Assembly: GCA_963646285.1 (NCBI GenBank)
Contig: CAVIWF010000040.1
Span: forward strand, 1-24,133
Length of the DNA: 24,133 nucleotides
Reading direction: 5' to 3'
DNA from: CAKUFA01 sp963646285
Lineage (GTDB): Bacteria; Bacillota; Clostridia; Christensenellales; Aristaeellaceae
Part shown: piece after piece, positions 21,836 through 24,133 of the stretch
Layout: every line of letters begins with the position of its first letter
How positions within the stretch are numbered: the first letter of the stretch is position 1
Notes under the pieces: model-generated
Database searches by the model: none
Told to the model about the DNA's origin: nothing
What the model saw: the letters and a program-made list of their open reading frames with translations, nothing else
Translations under genes and position numbers: made by a program

Positions 21836-24012
21836 TGAATACTTTCATTGCACACAGCACATATCATGGCAGACCTGCACAGACATATGAAGCACATATT
21901 CAAGGCGTCCTCGAAAAAGCTCTAAAATATGCCATGGATGCTGAGCAATATTCAGAAAAATCAGCCGGTCTGTTAATCTCTGCTGTAGAAGACAGTGCTG
22001 CGCTTCACGATCTGGGAAAGCTGGACGATGAAAATCAGCAAGTACTGCGAAATCCGGAAAACAAGCTCCGACATTTACCGTTCAACCATACAGACGCTGG
22101 AAGTGCTGTTCTGCTATCGGCGGACAGATTATATGCGGCATTGCTGGTATATTCGCACCACAGAGGATTACCAGATTGTGGTGCTGAACAAGCAAAAGAA
22201 GAAAACATTTTTCGTGATGCGCATCCGAAAGTACGGGAACACGTGAATAAAACACTAGACGAGATGCTTTTTCGTCATCACTCACTTTTTTCGCCTCTTC
22301 CCGATGATAAGCAAAGGGCTCAGTGTTATAACGGCGATCAGAATGTATTTTGCCGCATGGCACTTTCCTGTCTTGCCGATGCCGATCATACTGATACAGC
22401 TGCTGCATATGGTCAAATTACGGAGTACGAAAAACTGCCGCGCCTTCGCGCCAATGAAAGGCTTGCAGCATTGGATCAATATGTGGCCAGCCTAAGCAAC
22501 GACAATGAGCGTGACCGTTTGCGCAATGAAATGTATGCGTCATGTCGCAATGCCAACATTCATGGACATTTTTCTTCATGTGACAGCCCTGTCGGTTCCG
22601 GAAAAACGACGGCGGTGATGGCCCATCTCCTACAGCAAGCCGTATTAAGGAATGCCAGGCATGTTTTTGTCGTTCTTCCATATACCAGCATTATTAGACA
22701 ATCTGTCGATGTTTACAGGCGTGCATTGGTATTGCCCGGAGAAAATCCTGACGAAGTTGTGGCGGAACTCCATTCTAGAGCTGATTTTGATGATGAGGAG
22801 ACACGATATCTGACTGCATTATGGCGGACACCGATCATTGTCACAACTGCAGTAGCATTCTTTGAAACACTTTCTTCATGCCGACCATCTGCATTGAGAC
22901 GACTCCATGAACTGCCCGGTAGCGTGATCTTTTTGGATGAGGCACATAATGCACTTCCGATCCGACTTCTTCCGCTGGCATGGCATTGGATGAATGTCTT
23001 AGGCGATGAATGGAGCTGCTATTGGGTATTGGCATCAGGTTCACTTGTCCGCTATTGGGAACTTGATCGGTTATCAGAAATACAAATGGTTCGCCCTGTA
23101 GTTTCAGAGTTAGTTGATCCGAAGCTTTGGCAAAAGCTTATGCAATATGAGCAAAACCGAATTGTTTTCCGATGGAACGAAAAACCAGTAAGTCGGTCTG
23201 AGCTGATTGAAAAAATACAGTATACCCCCGGTCCTAGGCTTTTGATCCTGAACACCGTACGAAATGCAGCGGTAATCGCCACAGACATTTCGAAAAAGCT
23301 GGGACGCAATTGTGTTGAGCATCTGTCAACGGCTCTAACCGCAGAGGATCGTGAAAAAACAATAGACCGAATAAAGCAAAGGCTAGTTGACCCGGAAGAC
23401 ACTGACTGGACGTTGGTCGCAACCTCATGCGTTGAAGCAGGTATGGATTTTTCATTCAGAACTGGATTCCGTGAGATGTCGTCACTGCTGTCCCTTTTAC
23501 AAGGTGCCGGAAGAGTCAATCGGCATGGTAAATTCGCAGATGCAGAGATGTGGAGTTTCTCGTTGCAGGATGATTCCATGCTAAGTCGGAATATCAATTT
23601 GGAGTGTTCGGCAGCTATTCTTCAGCGATACTTTACGAATCATGTCAAAATTGCCCCGGAGCTTAGTACGCGCTCAATGAATGACGAAATCATTCGTGAT
23701 GACAGCTGCATTAGAACTATAAAACATCTCCTAAAGCAAGAGGATACGATGCAGTTTAAAACAGTCGACGAAGAATTCAAAGTCATTGATGATAATGATG
23801 TGGTCATTGCTGTGATTGATGAATCGCTTGCTGCCGCAATTGAGCAAGGTCGTGGAAATTGGCAGGAACTTCAAAAGAGGTCTGTGTCCATTCGTGGAAA
23901 TAAAATAAGGCAGTATAAGATGAAAAAAATCAAGGACAGCATCTATCAGTGGACGATAGAATATGATACCTTTATAGGATATATGTGCGGCGTATTAAAG
24001 AATAACTTGTAA
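21835..24012 (+). CDS. cas3: Cas3 HD nuclease-helicase
   Basis: A 725-residue signature protein of type I CRISPR, recruited by Cascade to nick, unwind and degrade target DNA. The N-terminal HD nuclease has H21, HDLGK at H58/D59, H85 (NHTDAG) and the H108/H109 pair (YSHHRG). The superfamily 2 helicase follows: Walker A SPVGSGKTT at about 251-259, DEAH at D368-H371, motif V-like TSCVEAGMDFSF and motif VI QGAGRVNRHG at 556-565. All key residues are present, so it should be active. ATG 21835 overlaps the cas7 stop (TGATG); a GTG one codon earlier is possible. Cas3 is last in the operon, whereas in the standard I-C order it comes first. Confidence 0.95.
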   Translation: MNTFIAHSTYHGRPAQTYEAHIQGVLEKALKYAMDAEQYSEKSAGLLISAVEDSAALHDLGKLDDENQQVLRNPENKLRHLPFNHTDAGSAVLLSADRLYAALLVYSHHRGLPDCGAEQAKEENIFRDAHPKVREHVNKTLDEMLFRHHSLFSPLPDDKQRAQCYNGDQNVFCRMALSCLADADHTDTAAAYGQITEYEKLPRLRANERLAALDQYVASLSNDNERDRLRNEMYASCRNANIHGHFSSCDSPVGSGKTTAVMAHLLQQAVLRNARHVFVVLPYTSIIRQSVDVYRRALVLPGENPDEVVAELHSRADFDDEETRYLTALWRTPIIVTTAVAFFETLSSCRPSALRRLHELPGSVIFLDEAHNALPIRLLPLAWHWMNVLGDEWSCYWVLASGSLVRYWELDRLSEIQMVRPVVSELVDPKLWQKLMQYEQNRIVFRWNEKPVSRSELIEKIQYTPGPRLLILNTVRNAAVIATDISKKLGRNCVEHLSTALTAEDREKTIDRIKQRLVDPEDTDWTLVATSCVEAGMDFSFRTGFREMSSLLSLLQGAGRVNRHGKFADAEMWSFSLQDDSMLSRNINLECSAAILQRYFTNHVKIAPELSTRSMNDEIIRDDSCIRTIKHLLKQEDTMQFKTVDEEFKVIDDNDVVIAVIDESLAAAIEQGRGNWQELQKRSVSIRGNKIRQYKMKKIKDSIYQWTIEYDTFIGYMCGVLKNNL

Positions 24013-24047
24013 ATATCAGATCAGACCATCAACAAATCCTAGGTGGC

Positions 24048-24073
24048 GTTGGAGGGCTCGCAAGCCCTTCAAC
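24048..24073 (+). terminator. hairpin downstream of cas3
   Basis: An 11-bp stem with one G-U pair (24048-24058 with 24063-24073) and a CGCA loop lies 35 nt after the cas3 stop. No T-run follows, so it may be a 3'-end stabiliser or weak terminator. Confidence 0.5.
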
Positions 24074-24090
24074 TCTAAATCGAAAATCGG

Positions 24091-24126
24091 CGAGCCCCTT
24101 CGGGGCGTTAAACGGGGCGAAGCCCC
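24091..24126. repeat. GC-rich palindrome pair at the window edge
   Basis: Two small hairpins, GCCCC-TTC-GGGGC and GGGGC-GAA-GCCCC, follow each other within about 30 nt, and CGGGGCG occurs twice directly. The composition contrasts with the AT-rich cas genes. It might be part of a larger repeat beyond the edge; one unit alone cannot be called a CRISPR repeat. Confidence 0.4.
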
Positions 24127-24133
24127 TGTGCGG

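Noticed and set aside
24074..24133. possible first CRISPR repeat, with a stem-like segment ending in GTTAAAC
   Set aside because: Only one unit is visible, no spacer-repeat period exists, and it does not end like usual I-C repeats (ATTGAAAC).

Overview
The window looks like a chromosomal piece of a Gram-positive gut-type Clostridia (Bacillota) genome. Strong GGAGG-type ribosome binding sites, good -35/-10 promoters with 17-18 bp spacers, LacI- and IclR-family control, a sugar ABC transporter without its own ATPase, and the YchF/YifB gene types all fit. The genus cannot be fixed from this sequence. Most of the window is GC-rich, while the last 6 kb is clearly more AT-rich.

Region 1 (1-3965) is housekeeping. 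It holds the ATPase/GTPase YchF, a sugar-transfer-type ATP-grasp protein and the YifB/ComM-type AAA+ ATPase, all on the + strand and closed by a strong hairpin shared with the converging locus.

Region 2 (3968-17137) is a catabolic locus for uronate-containing oligosaccharides. A minus-strand operon runs from a promoter at 12869-12897 through a solute-binding protein, two sugar ABC permeases, a heparinase II/III-type lyase, a DUF2264 protein, a GH88 unsaturated glucuronyl hydrolase and a galactose-binding-like protein. The three enzymes lack signal peptides, so the scheme is import of oligosaccharides followed by cytoplasmic depolymerisation. A divergent LacI-type regulator sits next to the operon, and three sites sharing TGTTACCG lie in its control regions. 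An IclR-type regulator then leads a + strand set with KDPG aldolase (carrying a C-terminal VOC-like domain) and KDG kinase, which finish the pathway to pyruvate and glyceraldehyde-3-phosphate. The isomerase and dehydrogenase (KduI, KduD) expected between them are not in the window.

Region 3 (17144-17896) is exonuclease III on the minus strand with its own promoter.

Region 4 (about 18030-24133) is a compact Class 1 type I CRISPR effector operon, most like subtype I-C: cas5, cas8, cas7 and cas3 in overlapping or touching frames. No cas6, cas4, cas1, cas2 or array is visible. Two things stand out. Cas3 is last rather than first. The large-subunit gene cas8 is split by a -1 frame change exactly at a U_UUU_UUU heptamer in a T8 run, leaving its C-terminal 150-170 residues as a separate ORF. 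In I-C systems that segment is separately translated as the small subunit Cas11c, so the break may be a programmed shift, a gene split, or a simple mutation or assembly error. This is the most interesting part of the window. The operon is followed by a cluster of GC-rich hairpins at the window edge.
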